NCBI GenBank assembly: GCA_963780395.1
Contig: CAWABY010000010.1
Span: forward strand, 124,001 to 188,000
From: VGBV01 sp963780395
GTDB taxonomy: Bacteria; Actinomycetota; Thermoleophilia; Solirubrobacterales; 70-9
Length of the DNA stretch: 64,000 nucleotides
Reading direction: 5' to 3'
In this document: positions 55,059-64,000 of the stretch, piece by piece
Position numbering within the stretch: position 1 is the first letter of the stretch
Layout: every line of letters starts with the position of its first letter
Notes under the pieces: generated by a model
Told to the model about the DNA's origin: nothing
Databases searched by the model: none
Seen by the model: the letters and a program-made list of their open reading frames with translations, nothing else
Position numbers and translations under genes: made by a program

Positions 55059-55084
55059 CACGGCCGGGGCCAGCCCCGGCCGTG
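55059..55084 (+). terminator. Hairpin after the H+-pyrophosphatase gene
   Basis: CACGGCCGGGGC and its complement GCCCCGGCCGTG form a 12-bp perfect stem with a 2-nt nominal loop, 25 bp after the hppA stop. No T-run follows directly (CGTATCTTTGG), so termination may need a factor, as is common at high GC. Confidence 0.6.
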
Positions 55085-55101
55085 CGTATCTTTGGTGCGC
55101 C

Positions 55102-57022
55102 TTGGCTAGGAGGATTCCTCGGGACGAGTCGTTGCAGCGCGTGCACGGCACGGGCGCGCTCTTCTCCGCCGCCTACGGCAACGTCGGCTCCTCGATCTAC
55201 TACGCGCTCGGCGTAACCGCGCTTACGCGCTCGGGCTGACGCCCGTCACGTTCATGATCACCGGGCTGATCTTCATGTTCACGGCGGCCACCTACGTCGA
55301 GGCCACGGTGATGTACCCCGAGGCGGGCGGCTCCTCGAGCTTCGCGCGCCACGCCTTCAACGAGCTGGTCAGCTTCTTCGCCGCCTGGGGGCAGATGCTG
55401 AACTACATCATCACGATCGCGATCTCGGCCTTCTTCGTGCCGCACTACCTGGCCGTGTTCTGGGAGCCGCTCGGGGAGGGTCCAGGCGACGTCTTCGGCG
55501 GCGATCGTCCTGATCGCCGCTCCTGGCCGCCCTCAACGTCAAGGGGACCCAGGAGTCGGCGCGGTTCAACCTGGTGCTGGCGGTCGCGGACCTGGCGACG
55601 CAGATCGTTCTGGTGGCGATCGGCTTCGTGCTCGTGCTTCAACCCGACATCCTCGTCTCGCAGGTGGAATTGGGGATGGCGCCGACCTGGAGTGACTTCG
55701 TGCTCGGGATCGCGGTCGGGATGATCGCCTACACCGGCATCGAGACGATCTCGAACATGGCCGAGGAGGCGCAAGGACGCGTCGGCGGACGATCCCGCGA
55801 GGGGTCGGGCTGGCCGTGCTGGCGGTGTTCGGCCTCTACGCGCTGCTGCCGCTCGATCGCGCTTTCGGCGATGCCGGTGGAGCAGAACGCGGCCGGCAAG
55901 TACACGACCGAGCTCGGCACGACCTACGCCGACGACCCGGTGCTCGGGATCGTCGAGAACCTCGGCCTCGGGGCGGGCTGACCGAGGTGATGCGGGTCTA
56001 CGTCGGGGTCCTCGCCGCCGTGATCCTGATGATCGCGACCAACGCGGCCCTGATCGGGGTCTCGCGCCTGACCTACTCGATGGGCCAGCACCGCCAGCTT
56101 CCCGAGGGCCTGCGCCAGATCCACCCGACGCTTCCACACTCCCTACGTCGCGATCCTCGTCTTCTCCGTGCGTCGCGGATGGTGACCCTGATTCCCGGGC
56201 GAGACCGAGCTTCTTGGCGACGATGTACTCGTTCGGGGCGATGCTCTCGTTCACGATCGCGCACATCTCGGTGATCAGGCTGCGCACAGACGAAGCCCGA
56301 CGGCGAGCGCGCCTGGACACCGACGGGCTGACGTGCGGGCGTTCGGGCGTCCTGGTTCCGCTGACGGCCGTGCTCGGCGGGCTCGGCACCTTCGCGGCCT
56401 GGATCGTGGTCATGGCGCTTGAACCCGCGCACGCTGCTGGTCGGCGGCGACTGGATGGTGCTCGGGATGGCGCTCTACTTCGCCTACCGCCGCTACCAGC
56501 AGCTGCCGCTGACGGAGACGGTCAAGGTGGAGACGCTGGAGCCGCTGGGGTGGAGGAGATCGAGTACAAGAGCGTCCTCGTCGCCTTCGAGGACGACGCC
56601 GAGTTCTCGCCCGAGCCGATCGCGACGGCGGTCAGGCTCGCCGCCAAGCGCCGGCGCGGCATCCACGTGATCTCGGTGCTGACGGTGCCGCAGAGCCTGC
56701 CGCTGGACGCGCCGCTGAAGGAGCGCGAGTCCGAGGCGCAGACGAAGATCGAGCAGGCGAAGCTGATCGGCGGGCTGCGCGTCAGCGGGCACGTGCACCG
56801 GGTGCGCCCCAACCAGGCCGGGCACTCGATCTCCGAGGAGGCCGAGGAGATGGAGGCGAGCGCGCTGGTGATCGGGCTGCGCTACCGCGACGGGCGGCCC
56901 CTCTACGGCAAGACGCTGCAGACGGTGCTGGCCGAGCGCCCCTGCCGGGTGATCGTGGTCGGCGAGCCGGGGCGGGCCCGAGCGGCCGGCGCGCCGGCGA
57001 GGGGATCGAGGTGCCGGCGTGA
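55102..57022 (+). pseudogene. APC-superfamily permease with C-terminal Usp domain, about ten frameshifts
   Basis: The reconstructed protein of about 640 residues has an APC core (GALFSAAYGNVGSSIYYALGV, ARHAFNELVSFFAAWGQMLNY, GMIAYTGIETISNMAEEA, VLAAVILMIATNAALIGVSRL) and a C-terminal universal-stress-type domain (YKSVLVAFEDDAEFSPEPIA to RPCRVIVVGEPG). Breaks lie near 55212, 55495, 55530, 55780, 55975, 56135, 56175, 56295, 56415, 56548 and 56975. All segments retain motifs. The TTG start at 55102 has TATCTT 9 nt upstream. The APC-plus-Usp layout recalls KimA-type K+ transporters; its TrkA neighbours support that. Confidence 0.78.
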
Positions 57023-57236
57023 GCCGGGACGAGGATCCCGAGCGGCGCGCGCCGCTGAGCGAGGGCTACCAACTCGCGGTGCGGATGTTCTCGGTCACGA
57101 TCATCGGCTTCGGGATGGCGATCGATCGTCGTGACCCTGGCGCGCGGCGGGGGCCCGACCTCGCTCGGGGTGCTGTTCGGCCTCATCTTCATCGGCATCG
57201 GCGCCGGGCAGGCTCTACGTCTCGCTGCGCGGATGA
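57019..57236 (+). CDS. Small membrane protein between two APC permeases, two small indels
   Basis: The reconstructed product of about 70 residues is VSRDEDPERRAPLSEGYQLA, VRMFSVTIIGFGMAIVVTLA, then GGGPTSLGVLFGLIFIGIGAG and RLYVSLRG, with two hydrophobic segments. The frame is disturbed near 57120 (a short ATCG duplication) and 57208. Its GTG start overlaps the previous stop and its TGA overlaps the next ATG (ATGA), so it is coupled on both sides. It is probably an accessory subunit of the flanking permeases. Confidence 0.65.
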
Positions 57237-59147
57237 GAGCGCGGCAGCTCCTCGGGGTCCCGTTCCTGTACGCGATCGCCGCCTCGGCGGTCGGCTTCTC
57301 GATCTACTTCTCGATCGGCGTCGTCGCCGACCGGGGGCTGGGCCTGACGCCGCTGATCTTCCTCGGCGCCGGGATCCTGTTCGCGATCACCACGCTCACC
57401 TACGTCGAGGGCGGGGCGATGTACCGCGAGCGCGGCGGCTCCTCGACCTTCGCGCGCCACGCCTTCAACGAGCTGATCAGCTTCATCGCCGGCTGGGCGA
57501 TCCTGATCGACTACGTGATCGTGATCGCCGCCGCGGCGATCTCCGTGCCCCACTACCTGACGCCCGTCTGGGGCGAGTTCGCGGGGGGGTCCGAGGAGCT
57601 GGTGGTGGCCGGGGCCGTGATCGCCCTGGCCGCCTACCTGAACGTCGCCGGGGTGACCGGCGGCAGCCGGCAGAACCGCTTGGTCCTGCTGGCGCTGGCC
57701 GACCTGGGCCTGCAGCTGGTGGTGATCCTGGTCGGGGCGATGGTGGTGCTGGATCCGGGGCTGCTGACCGCCGAGCTCGACCTGTTCACGACGCCGAGCC
57801 TGAAGGACATCGTCTACGCGGCCGTGGTGGCGACGATCGCCTACGCGGGGATCGAGGCCGCCAGCGATCTGGCGCCAGACCTGGACTTCGAGGAGGGCGA
57901 GCTGACCCGGATCGCGACGGCCGGAGCGGTGCTGGTGCCGCTGCTGTACGCGGGGATGGCGGCCGTGGCGCTGATGGCGGTGCCGGTGGTGCCCGGGCCG
58001 AACGGGCCCGAGACGGCGCTGGCGGGCGAGTTCGTCGAGGCGCCCGGTGCTGGGGGTGGTGCAGTCGTTCGAGCCGGCCTGGCTGGCCGACGCGATGCAG
58101 TGGGCGGTGGTGCTGATAGCCGTGCCGGTGCTGGTCTGGGCGGCGAACACCTCGATGCTGGGGCTGTCGCGCCACGTCTACGTGCTCGCCACCAATCGGC
58201 AGATCCCGAGCTGGGCGGGGCGGCTGGAGCGGACGCACGCGACGCCGTTCATCGCGATCGGGATCGCCGCGGCGCTGGCGTTCGCGCTGGCGGTCCCGGG
58301 CGACATCGAGTTCCTGGCCGGGGTCTACGCGTTCGGCGCCCTGCTGGCGGCGACGATCGCGCATCTCTCGATCGTGCGTCTGCGGCGCACCGAGCCCGAT
58401 CGCGAGCGGCCATACCGGGTGCCGCTCAACGTGCGCGTTGCAGGCTGGGAGCTGCCGCTGCCGGCGGTGTTCGCGGCTGTGGTCAGCGGGCTGGCATGGC
58501 TGAGCGTGATCGCTTTCCACGAGGGGGCGGTCTACGTCGGCGGCGGCTGGATGCTGTTCGGGCTCGTCACCTACGTCGTCTATCGCAAGCTGGTCGAGGG
58601 GACCTCGTTGACCGAGCGGGTGACGGTGCCCGAGATGTCGCTGAAGAAGCAGGCTGCCGAGATCGAGTACTCGAACATCCTCGTGCCGGTGTTCGGCACC
58701 GATCTGGACGACGAGATCATCGCCACCGCGGGGCGGCTGGCGGACGCCGAGGTCGAGAAGGGCGAGATCAACCCGCACATCGACGTGATCTTCGTCGCGG
58801 AGCTGCCGCTGACGGTGCCGATCGACGCGCCGTTGCCGGAGAAGGTCCGCGAGCGCGCGGACCGCGCGCTCGATCGCGCGGACCAGGTCGGCGACGAATA
58901 CGAGAACGTGGAGGTGGGGACGGCGTTCGTGAGGGCGCGTTCCGCCGGGGCGGGGATCGTCGCCGAGGCACGGCAGCGGGGGTCCGAGGTGATCGTGATG
59001 GGCGCGGAGCCGCCGACCCGGATCCGCGGCGGCGCCGTCCTCGGCGGGATCGGCGCGGCGCGGCCGGCCGAGATCGGTGAGGTGACCGAGTACGTGCTGA
59101 AGAAGGCTCCGTGCCGGGTGCTGCTGAGCGCGCCTCCTGAGTCGTAA
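57233..59147 (+). CDS. APC-superfamily permease with Usp domain, frameshifted at about 58045
   Basis: The reconstructed protein of about 638 residues starts RARQLLGVPFLYAIAASAVG and has an APC core (GGSSTFARHAFNELISFIAGW, VPHYLTPVWGEFAGGSEELV, ATIAYAGIEAASDLAPDLDF, ANTSMLGLSRHVYVLATNRQ). The cytoplasmic C-terminal domain has Usp-type strands (YSNILVPVFGTDLDDEIIAT, GSEVIVMGAEPP, KAPCRVLLSAPP). It is a paralogue of the upstream gene. The break is one extra base at CCCGGTGCTGG. KimA-like K+ transport is the best guess; amino acid transport is possible. Confidence 0.85.
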
Positions 59148-59157
59148 GATCCCGCCC

Positions 59158-59589
59158 GTGTTCGTTCTGATCGTCGGATGCGGCAGGGTCGGCTCGTCGG
59201 TGGCGCGCAGCATGCTGCGCGCCGGCAACGAGGTCTCATGCCTGGACGAGGACCCCGAGGCGCACGCGCGCCTGGAGGTCGGGCTGGAGAGCTCCTGGGA
59301 GGACGCGGGCGGCCAGTTCACCGTCGGCACCGGGCTCGAGACGGACGCGATGGTCGCTGCGGGCATCGAGAAGGCGGACGCGTTCGTCGCCTCGACCGAC
59401 GGCGACAACACGAACATCGTCATCGCCCAGATCGCGCAGCGCCGCTACAACATCCCGAACGTGGTGGCGCGCATTCTCGACCCGCTGCGGGCCGAGTGGT
59501 ACGCGAAGCAGGGGATGAAGACCGTATGCCCGACGCGGGTGGCGATCAACATGCTCGAGGACGAGCTGACCGGGGCGATGGATGGCTGA
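59158..59589 (+). CDS. TrkA-N (RCK) potassium uptake regulator, single domain
   Basis: The 143-residue protein is an NAD-binding RCK domain: FVLIVGCGRVGSSVARSML, LDEDPEAHARL, ADAFVASTDGDNTNIVIAQIA and VVARILDPLRAEWYAK. GTG 59158 follows TAAGAT (59145-59150) by 7 nt and overlaps the permease stop region, so it may have its own leaderless promoter. It overlaps the second TrkA gene by 8 bp. The pair resembles mycobacterial CeoB/CeoC, which lie beside an APC permease (Rv2690c) in M. tuberculosis. Confidence 0.9.
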   Translation: MFVLIVGCGRVGSSVARSMLRAGNEVSCLDEDPEAHARLEVGLESSWEDAGGQFTVGTGLETDAMVAAGIEKADAFVASTDGDNTNIVIAQIAQRRYNIPNVVARILDPLRAEWYAKQGMKTVCPTRVAINMLEDELTGAMDG

Positions 59590-60265
59590 TCGCAAGTACA
59601 TGATCATCGTCGGGGCCGGCAAGGTGGGGTGGAACCTGGCGCGCGAGCTGATCGAGAAGGGGAACGAGGTGACCCTGATCGAGAACAACCGCGACCGCTA
59701 TCTCACGGTCGAGCAGGAGCTGGAGCACAGCGTCCAGTACGGCGACGCCTCGGAGCTGTGGGTGTTGGAGAGGGCGGGGATCTCGCGCGCTGACATGGTG
59801 ATCGCGGTCACCGGCGACGACGAGGACAACATCCTGATCTGCCAGGTGGCGAAGGAGAAGTACCTGGTGGACAGGATCGTGGCCCGGATCAACAACCCGC
59901 GCAACCGCGCCCATTTCGAGCTGCTGGGGATCAAGCCGTACGTCTCGGCGACGGACCTGATCCTGCGGGTGATCGAGCACGAGGTGCCCGAGTACGGCCT
60001 GGTCCACCTGCTCGACCTGCCCGAGGAGCGGCTGGAGATCATCGAGCTGCTGCTCGCCTCGGACGCGCGGGTGGCCGGGATGCGGGTCGGGGACCTGAAC
60101 ATGCCCGAGGGGACGCTGCTGATCTCGGTGCTGCGCGACGGGACCGGGTTCGTGCCGGGGCCCGACACGGTGCTGGAGGCGGGGGACGAGGTGCTGGCGG
60201 TGCTCGACCCGACGGTCGAGGAGGACCTGAAGGCCTTCTTCGGGCCTGACGGCGACGGGTCATGA
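59582..60265 (+). CDS. TrkA-like potassium regulator with TrkA-N and TrkA-C domains
   Basis: The 227-residue protein has an N-terminal NAD-binding domain (YMIIVGAGKVGWNLAREL, RDRYLTVEQELEHSVQYGDAS, ADMVIAVTGDDEDNILICQV) and a C-terminal RCK-C/TrkA-C domain (VAGMRVGDLNMPEGTLLISV, VPGPDTVLEAGDEVLAVLDP). It would sit on a K+ transporter as a ligand-gated ring. It is tightly coupled to both neighbours (8- and 4-bp overlaps). Confidence 0.92.
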   Translation: MADRKYMIIVGAGKVGWNLARELIEKGNEVTLIENNRDRYLTVEQELEHSVQYGDASELWVLERAGISRADMVIAVTGDDEDNILICQVAKEKYLVDRIVARINNPRNRAHFELLGIKPYVSATDLILRVIEHEVPEYGLVHLLDLPEERLEIIELLLASDARVAGMRVGDLNMPEGTLLISVLRDGTGFVPGPDTVLEAGDEVLAVLDPTVEEDLKAFFGPDGDGS

Positions 60266-61501
60266 GCGTCGAATACCTGCTGATAGGCGGCGGGATGGCG
60301 GCGGGGACCTGCGCCGCCGAGCTGCGCAAGCAGGGGGCCGACGGCGAGATCATGCTGGTCGGCCGCGAGCCGGAGCCGCCGTACGAGCGGCCGCCGCTGT
60401 CGAAGGAGTATCTGCGCGGCGAGGCCAAGCGCGAGGACGCCCACGTCAACCCGGCCGATTGGTACGAGAAGAACGGCGTCGAGCTGCGCACGAAGACGAA
60501 CGTGATGAGCCTGGACACCGAGGCGCGGACCGCAAAGCTGCAGGGCGGTGACGAGGTCGAGTTCGAGAATGCGCTGATCGCCACCGGCGCCAACGTCAAC
60601 ATCCTCCGCGTCGAGGGGGCCGAGCTGGAGGGGATCCACTACCTGCGCGCGTTCGGCAACTCCGACGCGATCCGCGAGGACGCTGCCAAGGCCGAGCGCG
60701 TGGTCCTGATCGGCGGCAGCTACATCGGCTGCGAGGTGGCGGCCTCGCTCACGGCCAAGGGGACCGACTGCGCGATCGTGATGATGGAGGACGTGGCGCT
60801 GTCGCGGACGTTCGGCGAGGACGCCGGGCGCTGGTTCCAGGAGCGGATGGAGTCGAAGGGGGTGGAGTTTCACCCCGGCGAGACGCTGGAGGCGTTCGAG
60901 GGGGATGGCGATCTCTCGGCGGTGGTGACCCAGAGTGGAAAGACCGTGGAGGGAGACTTCGCGGTGGTCGGCGCGGGCGTCAAGCCCGACGTGATGCTGG
61001 CCCAGAAGGCCGGGTTGGAGGTGGCCGACGAGGCGCCGGGCGGGATCGTCTGCGACCAGACGCTGCAGACCTCGGTCGAGGGGATCTACGCGGCTGGGGA
61101 CGTCTGCAACTACGACAGCGTCATCCACGGACGCCGCCTGCGCGTGGAGCACTGGGACGTGGCGATGCAGCAGGGGATGCACGCGGCCCGCTGCATGGCC
61201 GGGCGACCCGGCGCCCTACGAGGTGGTGCCCTACTTCTTCAGCGACCTCGCCGACTGGGCCTCGCTCGAGTACGTGGGCCCGGCGTACGAGTGGGACGAG
61301 GAGGTGTGGCGCGGCGACCGCGACGCCGGCGAGTTCTGCGTCTTCTATCTCAAGGACGGCAAGGTGGCCGGAGCCCTCTCCGTCGAGCGCTCCGAGGACC
61401 TCGGAGTCGCCCGCGAGCTGCTGGCGAACGGGGTGGACGTGTCGGACAAAAAGGACGTCCTCGCCGACGCCGATAGCGACCTCAGCGCGCTCACGAACTA
61501 G
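60262..61501 (+). CDS. Ferredoxin-NAD(P)+ reductase-like flavoprotein, frameshifted at about 61205
   Basis: The reconstructed protein of about 413 residues has two dinucleotide folds (YLLIGGGMAAGTCAAELRKQ, VVLIGGSYIGCEVAASL), RPPLSKEYLRG, ALIATGANVN, and IYAAGDVCNYDSV with FAD contacts. It ends with a reductase C-domain (YFFSDLADWASLEYVGPAYE). An extra C at GGGCGACCC (about 61205) breaks the frame; two segments join as MAGGDPAPYEVVPYF. It starts with a 4-bp overlap on the TrkA gene. The electron acceptor is unknown. Confidence 0.9.
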
Positions 61502-61547
61502 CCGGAGCGGGCCGGGGCGGCATCGCTACGCTTCCGGGGCAGCTCAC

Positions 61548-61618
61548 TGGGCCCTGGTGTAATGGCAACACGCCAGTCTCTGGAACTGGAATTCGGGGTT
61601 CGAGTCCCTGGGGCCCAG
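61548..61618 (+). tRNA. tRNA-Gln (anticodon CUG)
   Basis: The 71-nt cloverleaf has acceptor stem TGGGCCC (61548-61554) paired with GGGCCCA (61611-61617), discriminator G, and an anticodon arm CCAGT-CTCTGGA-ACTGG with anticodon CTG at 61580-61582. The T arm is CGGGG-TTCGAGT-CCCTG. CCA is not encoded (GCC follows). It is followed by a nested hairpin. Confidence 0.95.
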
Positions 61619-61638
61619 CCTCGCCTGTCAGCCTGCGA

Positions 61639-61677
61639 TTGGCGCGAAACTCGCGCTATGGGCGAGAAAAGCGCCAA
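61639..61677 (+). terminator. Nested hairpin after tRNA-Gln
   Basis: TTGGCGC (61639-61645) pairs with GCGCCAA (61671-61677). Inside, CTCGC (61650-61654) pairs with GCGAG (61662-61666). The two helices are separated by A-rich internal loops (GAAA and AAAA) and a 7-nt apical loop. It is either the tRNA terminator or a small structured RNA; no T-run follows. Confidence 0.55.
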
Positions 61678-61719
61678 CCCCGCCGCCTGCGGAGGGCATC
61701 CTGCTACCTTGCGCCCGCG

Positions 61720-62388
61720 ATGAGGCACGTCTGGCTGATCATTGCGCTGGCGGCGGGGATCGTTGCGGCACTTGCCCTCGCGGCGTGTGGCGGCGACGAC
61801 TCGCCCGAGCAGCCGATCGTGATTCCGACCGAGGCGTCGACGACCGGCTCGCTCGACCAGGCGGACTTCATCGAGGAGGCCGACGCCATCTGCGCCGAGG
61901 CCAACGCCGCGATCCAGGAGTACGCCGACGCCGGCCAGGGCGTGACCGCGGCCGGTGAGATCGCTGACCTGCGGGCCGGCGTGGTCGCCGACATCGAGGA
62001 ACTCGGCCCGCCCGCCGACGACCGCGAGACGCTCGACGAGTTCCTCGCGGCGCTCGAGGCACAGGTCGAGGCCGGCGAGAAGATCGCCCTCGCGCTCGAC
62101 CGCGAGAGCGACACGCTCGCGTTCGAGGAGGAGCTGACCACGGCCAAGAGCGAGGCCGCAACGGCGGCGTCCGCCTACGGCTTCGAGGAGTGCGGCTCCG
62201 AGACGACCGCAAGCAGCACCACGGGCACGGGCAGCGCCGACACCTCGGGCGGCACGGTTGCGCCAGCCGCACCAGTTACACCCGCCCCCGTCGTCCCCGA
62301 CACCTCCGGCGGAGGGGTCGGCGACACCGGCGGCGACACTGGCGACACCGGCGGCGGCGTCAGCCCCGGCGGCGGCGTCAGCCCCTAG
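61720..62388 (+). CDS. Lipoprotein with acidic helical domain and Gly/Asp/Thr tail
   Basis: The 222-residue precursor has a lipobox (LALAACGGDD), an acidic helical middle (about 45-160, DQADFIEEADAICAEANAAI and DDRETLDEFLAALEAQVEAG) and a low-complexity end (PDTSGGGVGDTGGDTGDTGG then PGGGVSP). Such middle domains occur in many actinobacterial lipoproteins of unknown role. ATG 61720 follows TACCTT (61705-61710) by 9 nt. Confidence 0.75.
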   Translation: MRHVWLIIALAAGIVAALALAACGGDDSPEQPIVIPTEASTTGSLDQADFIEEADAICAEANAAIQEYADAGQGVTAAGEIADLRAGVVADIEELGPPADDRETLDEFLAALEAQVEAGEKIALALDRESDTLAFEEELTTAKSEAATAASAYGFEECGSETTASSTTGTGSADTSGGTVAPAAPVTPAPVVPDTSGGGVGDTGGDTGDTGGGVSPGGGVSP

Positions 62389-62410
62389 GTTCGATCCGGC
62401 TTCCGCCCGG

Positions 62411-63217
62411 TCACTTGATCACCTGCAGCTCCGGGTGCGTGGCCAGGAGCGTTTGGGTGAACACGTAGTTGAACGCGAACACCCCCATGAAGGCGATCAC
62501 GACCGCCTCGTTCACGGCTCTGCCCACGCCCTCGGCGCCTCCGGACGCAGTCATCCCCTTGTAGGAGCAGACGATCGCGATGATTGCTCCGAAGCCCGTG
62601 GTCTTCAGGACCGACCCCCAGAGGTCGGTCACCGACGCGTTGCTGAACAGCGTCGCCCAGAAGCCTCCCAGCGGCTCCCCGTACATGAACTCGGCCAGCA
62701 CCCCGCCAGAGATCCCGAACACGATCGCGTACACATCGAGCAGCCCGGTGATGAGCATCAACGCCAGGAACCTGGGCACCACCAGGTTCTTGATCGGGTC
62801 CACGCCCAGCACCTGCAGCGCGTCGAGCTCCTCGCGGATCTTGCGCGCGCCGAGGTCGGCCGTGATCGCGGTTCCCGCCACCCCGGCCACCACCACCGAG
62901 GTGACCAGCGGCGCGAACTCGCGGATCGATGCGAGCACGAAGAAGCCACCCAGCCGGTCGAGCGCGCCGAACAGCGACAGGAAGTTCGCCGCCTGCAGCC
63001 CGGGTGCTCCGAAGCAGATCGCGATCATCGAGACCGTCATCGGGAACCAGCAGAGCTGCAGCGCGAACAGGAACTGCCGGATGAACTCGCCGCCGAAGGG
63101 GTAGGGGGGACGGATCGCAGAGACGACGGTCTTGCTGCTGAGCACGACCATGTCGCCGACCTCCTCGAACAGCGACTTGACCGGAAGAAACGCCCTGTCG
63201 GCTAGCGACTGGACCAT
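62411..63217 (-). CDS. MlaE/YrbE-family ABC transporter permease
   Basis: The 268-residue protein has five or six membrane segments and the family blocks REFAPLVTSVVVAGVAGTAI, ELDALQVLGVDPIKNLVVPR and NEAVVIAFMGVFAFNYVFTQ. MlaE/YrbE permeases move lipids or sterols with Mce proteins. The companion permease, Mce proteins and ATPase are not seen in the window and may lie beyond it. ATG 63217 directly follows the stop of the GntR gene (TAGATG), so they are cotranscribed. Confidence 0.9.
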   Translation of the reverse strand: MVQSLADRAFLPVKSLFEEVGDMVVLSSKTVVSAIRPPYPFGGEFIRQFLFALQLCWFPMTVSMIAICFGAPGLQAANFLSLFGALDRLGGFFVLASIREFAPLVTSVVVAGVAGTAITADLGARKIREELDALQVLGVDPIKNLVVPRFLALMLITGLLDVYAIVFGISGGVLAEFMYGEPLGGFWATLFSNASVTDLWGSVLKTTGFGAIIAIVCSYKGMTASGGAEGVGRAVNEAVVIAFMGVFAFNYVFTQTLLATHPELQVIK

Positions 63218-64000
63218 CTATGGGCAGCCGGAGGAGATCTTGACCCGCCACCAGTTCATCAGCGCGCCGACCGGACCCCAGGCCGGCCTCACCTGCCAGC
63301 GTCCGCAGCCGGGCTCACCCAGCTCGTCGAGCTGCCCGGCCTCCCAGCGATGCGCCGCCGGATCGGCCACGGCTTGTTCGAAGCGCTGGCGCTCGAGGCT
63401 CTCGCGTTCCCCGCTGCGCTCGGCCTCGGCCTGCGCCTGCTTCAGGCGTGCGACCAGCCCGTCTCGGGTCGCCTCCAGCTCGCCGAGCGACGCCAGGTGC
63501 GGTTGCGGTCCCAGCGGGCTCGCCGCTCGTTCGGAGGGTCGCCCCTCGGGGTAGGGCGCGAGGCTCGCTTCCAGGCGGGCGATCTGCCCGCGCAGCGCCC
63601 CTCGGGCTCGGCGCTCGTCCTCCGACGTCGGCGCCTCGGGGTCCTCCGCCGGTTGCGGCTCGCCGAACGGTTCGCTCGGAGAGCTCCCGGCGTAGAGAGC
63701 CCGCGCCAGCTCGCGCGGATCGATCCCCTCCGCGAGCGCGTCGGAGGCGACCTGGGCCGCGAGCTCCTCGAGCGTGGGCGCGACCGAGACATATGGAGCC
63801 ACGAAAGTCCCCAGACCCTGCCTGGAGACCGTGAGCCCGTCGTCCTCCAGGCGCCGGTAGACGCTCCGTGCCGTGTTGACGTTGACGCCGGCTCCGGCCG
63901 CGAATTCGCGCACGCCCGGCAGCTGCTCCCTTGACGCCAGCCGTCCGCTCTGGATCAGCGTCTGCAGCCGCCAGGCGAGGTTGACCCCGACGGGAAGATC
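63218..64000 (-). CDS. GntR-family regulator (YtrA-like), runs off the window end
   Basis: The visible 260 residues contain the GntR winged helix (LAWRLQTLIQSGRLASREQL, GVREFAAGAGVNVNTARSVY, RRLEDDGLTVSRQGLGTFVA) and a long C-terminal part with an Ala/Glu coiled coil (GQIARLEASLAPYPEG; ERESLERQRFEQAVADPA) and no known effector domain. The frame is open up to base 64000, so the N-terminus is cut. It is coupled to the MlaE-type permease, which suggests control of an Mce lipid transporter. Confidence 0.8.
   Translation of the reverse strand, partial: DLPVGVNLAWRLQTLIQSGRLASREQLPGVREFAAGAGVNVNTARSVYRRLEDDGLTVSRQGLGTFVAPYVSVAPTLEELAAQVASDALAEGIDPRELARALYAGSSPSEPFGEPQPAEDPEAPTSEDERRARGALRGQIARLEASLAPYPEGRPSERAASPLGPQPHLASLGELEATRDGLVARLKQAQAEAERSGERESLERQRFEQAVADPAAHRWEAGQLDELGEPGCGRWQVRPAWGPVGALMNWWRVKISSGCP

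Overview
The window is a 64 kb stretch of a very GC-rich chromosome, almost certainly from an actinobacterium. The gene families suggest a Thermoleophilia/Solirubrobacterales-like lineage: many secreted proteins with lysine-rich tails, GAP and HdeD proteins, ceoBC-like TrkA pairs, GCS2 and Rex beside a short glutaredoxin. The lineage is an inference from gene content only. Many genes start with GTG or TTG. About sixteen have no ribosome binding site and instead carry a TAnnnT -10 hexamer 6-9 nt before the start codon, so leaderless transcription appears to be common. There is one tRNA, tRNA-Gln(CUG). I found no rRNA, insertion sequence, prophage or CRISPR array.

Layout. 0-10 kb: end of a FAD oxidoreductase, then rpsA-coaE-lytic transglycosylase, a PhoD-like phosphatase, a trypsin-like protease, a divergent copper protein/TetR pair with twin operators, and uvrB. 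10.2-16.6 kb: a repeat-rich accessory island of small stress-type genes (rhodanese, ABM-like, SnoaL-like, GYD), a secreted Lys-tailed protein, and an MBL hydrolase paired with a COG0523 metallochaperone. This island carries three repeat families. 16.6-26 kb: a FAD oxidoreductase, a NarL-type two-component cluster divergent from an MMPL transporter, and a secreted subtilisin. 26-42 kb: uvrA, then membrane proteins, MFS pump, ROK kinase, EAL phosphodiesterase, beta-propeller, YjbQ, two small K+ channels, GAP protein and AI-2E-type permease. 42-55 kb: panB-panC-DUF2520, FmdB-UDG-MBL, tsaE/tsaB/rimI/tsaD, glutaredoxin-rex-GCS2 and the H+-pyrophosphatase. 55-62 kb: two APC permeases with Usp domains, two TrkA proteins and a ferredoxin-reductase-like flavoprotein, which I interpret as a potassium uptake module, followed by tRNA-Gln. 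62-64 kb: a lipoprotein, an MlaE/YrbE permease and a GntR regulator cut by the window edge.

Quality. About 20 genes contain single-base frameshifts, roughly 35-40 in total. They are concentrated in the MMPL transporter, the subtilisin and the first APC permease, while uvrA, uvrB, rpsA, hppA and the histidine kinase are clean. The broken genes keep family motifs in every reading-frame segment, so consensus error is more likely than decay, but the clustering is real and should be checked. For each such gene I give the span of the reconstructed gene and the approximate lesion positions.
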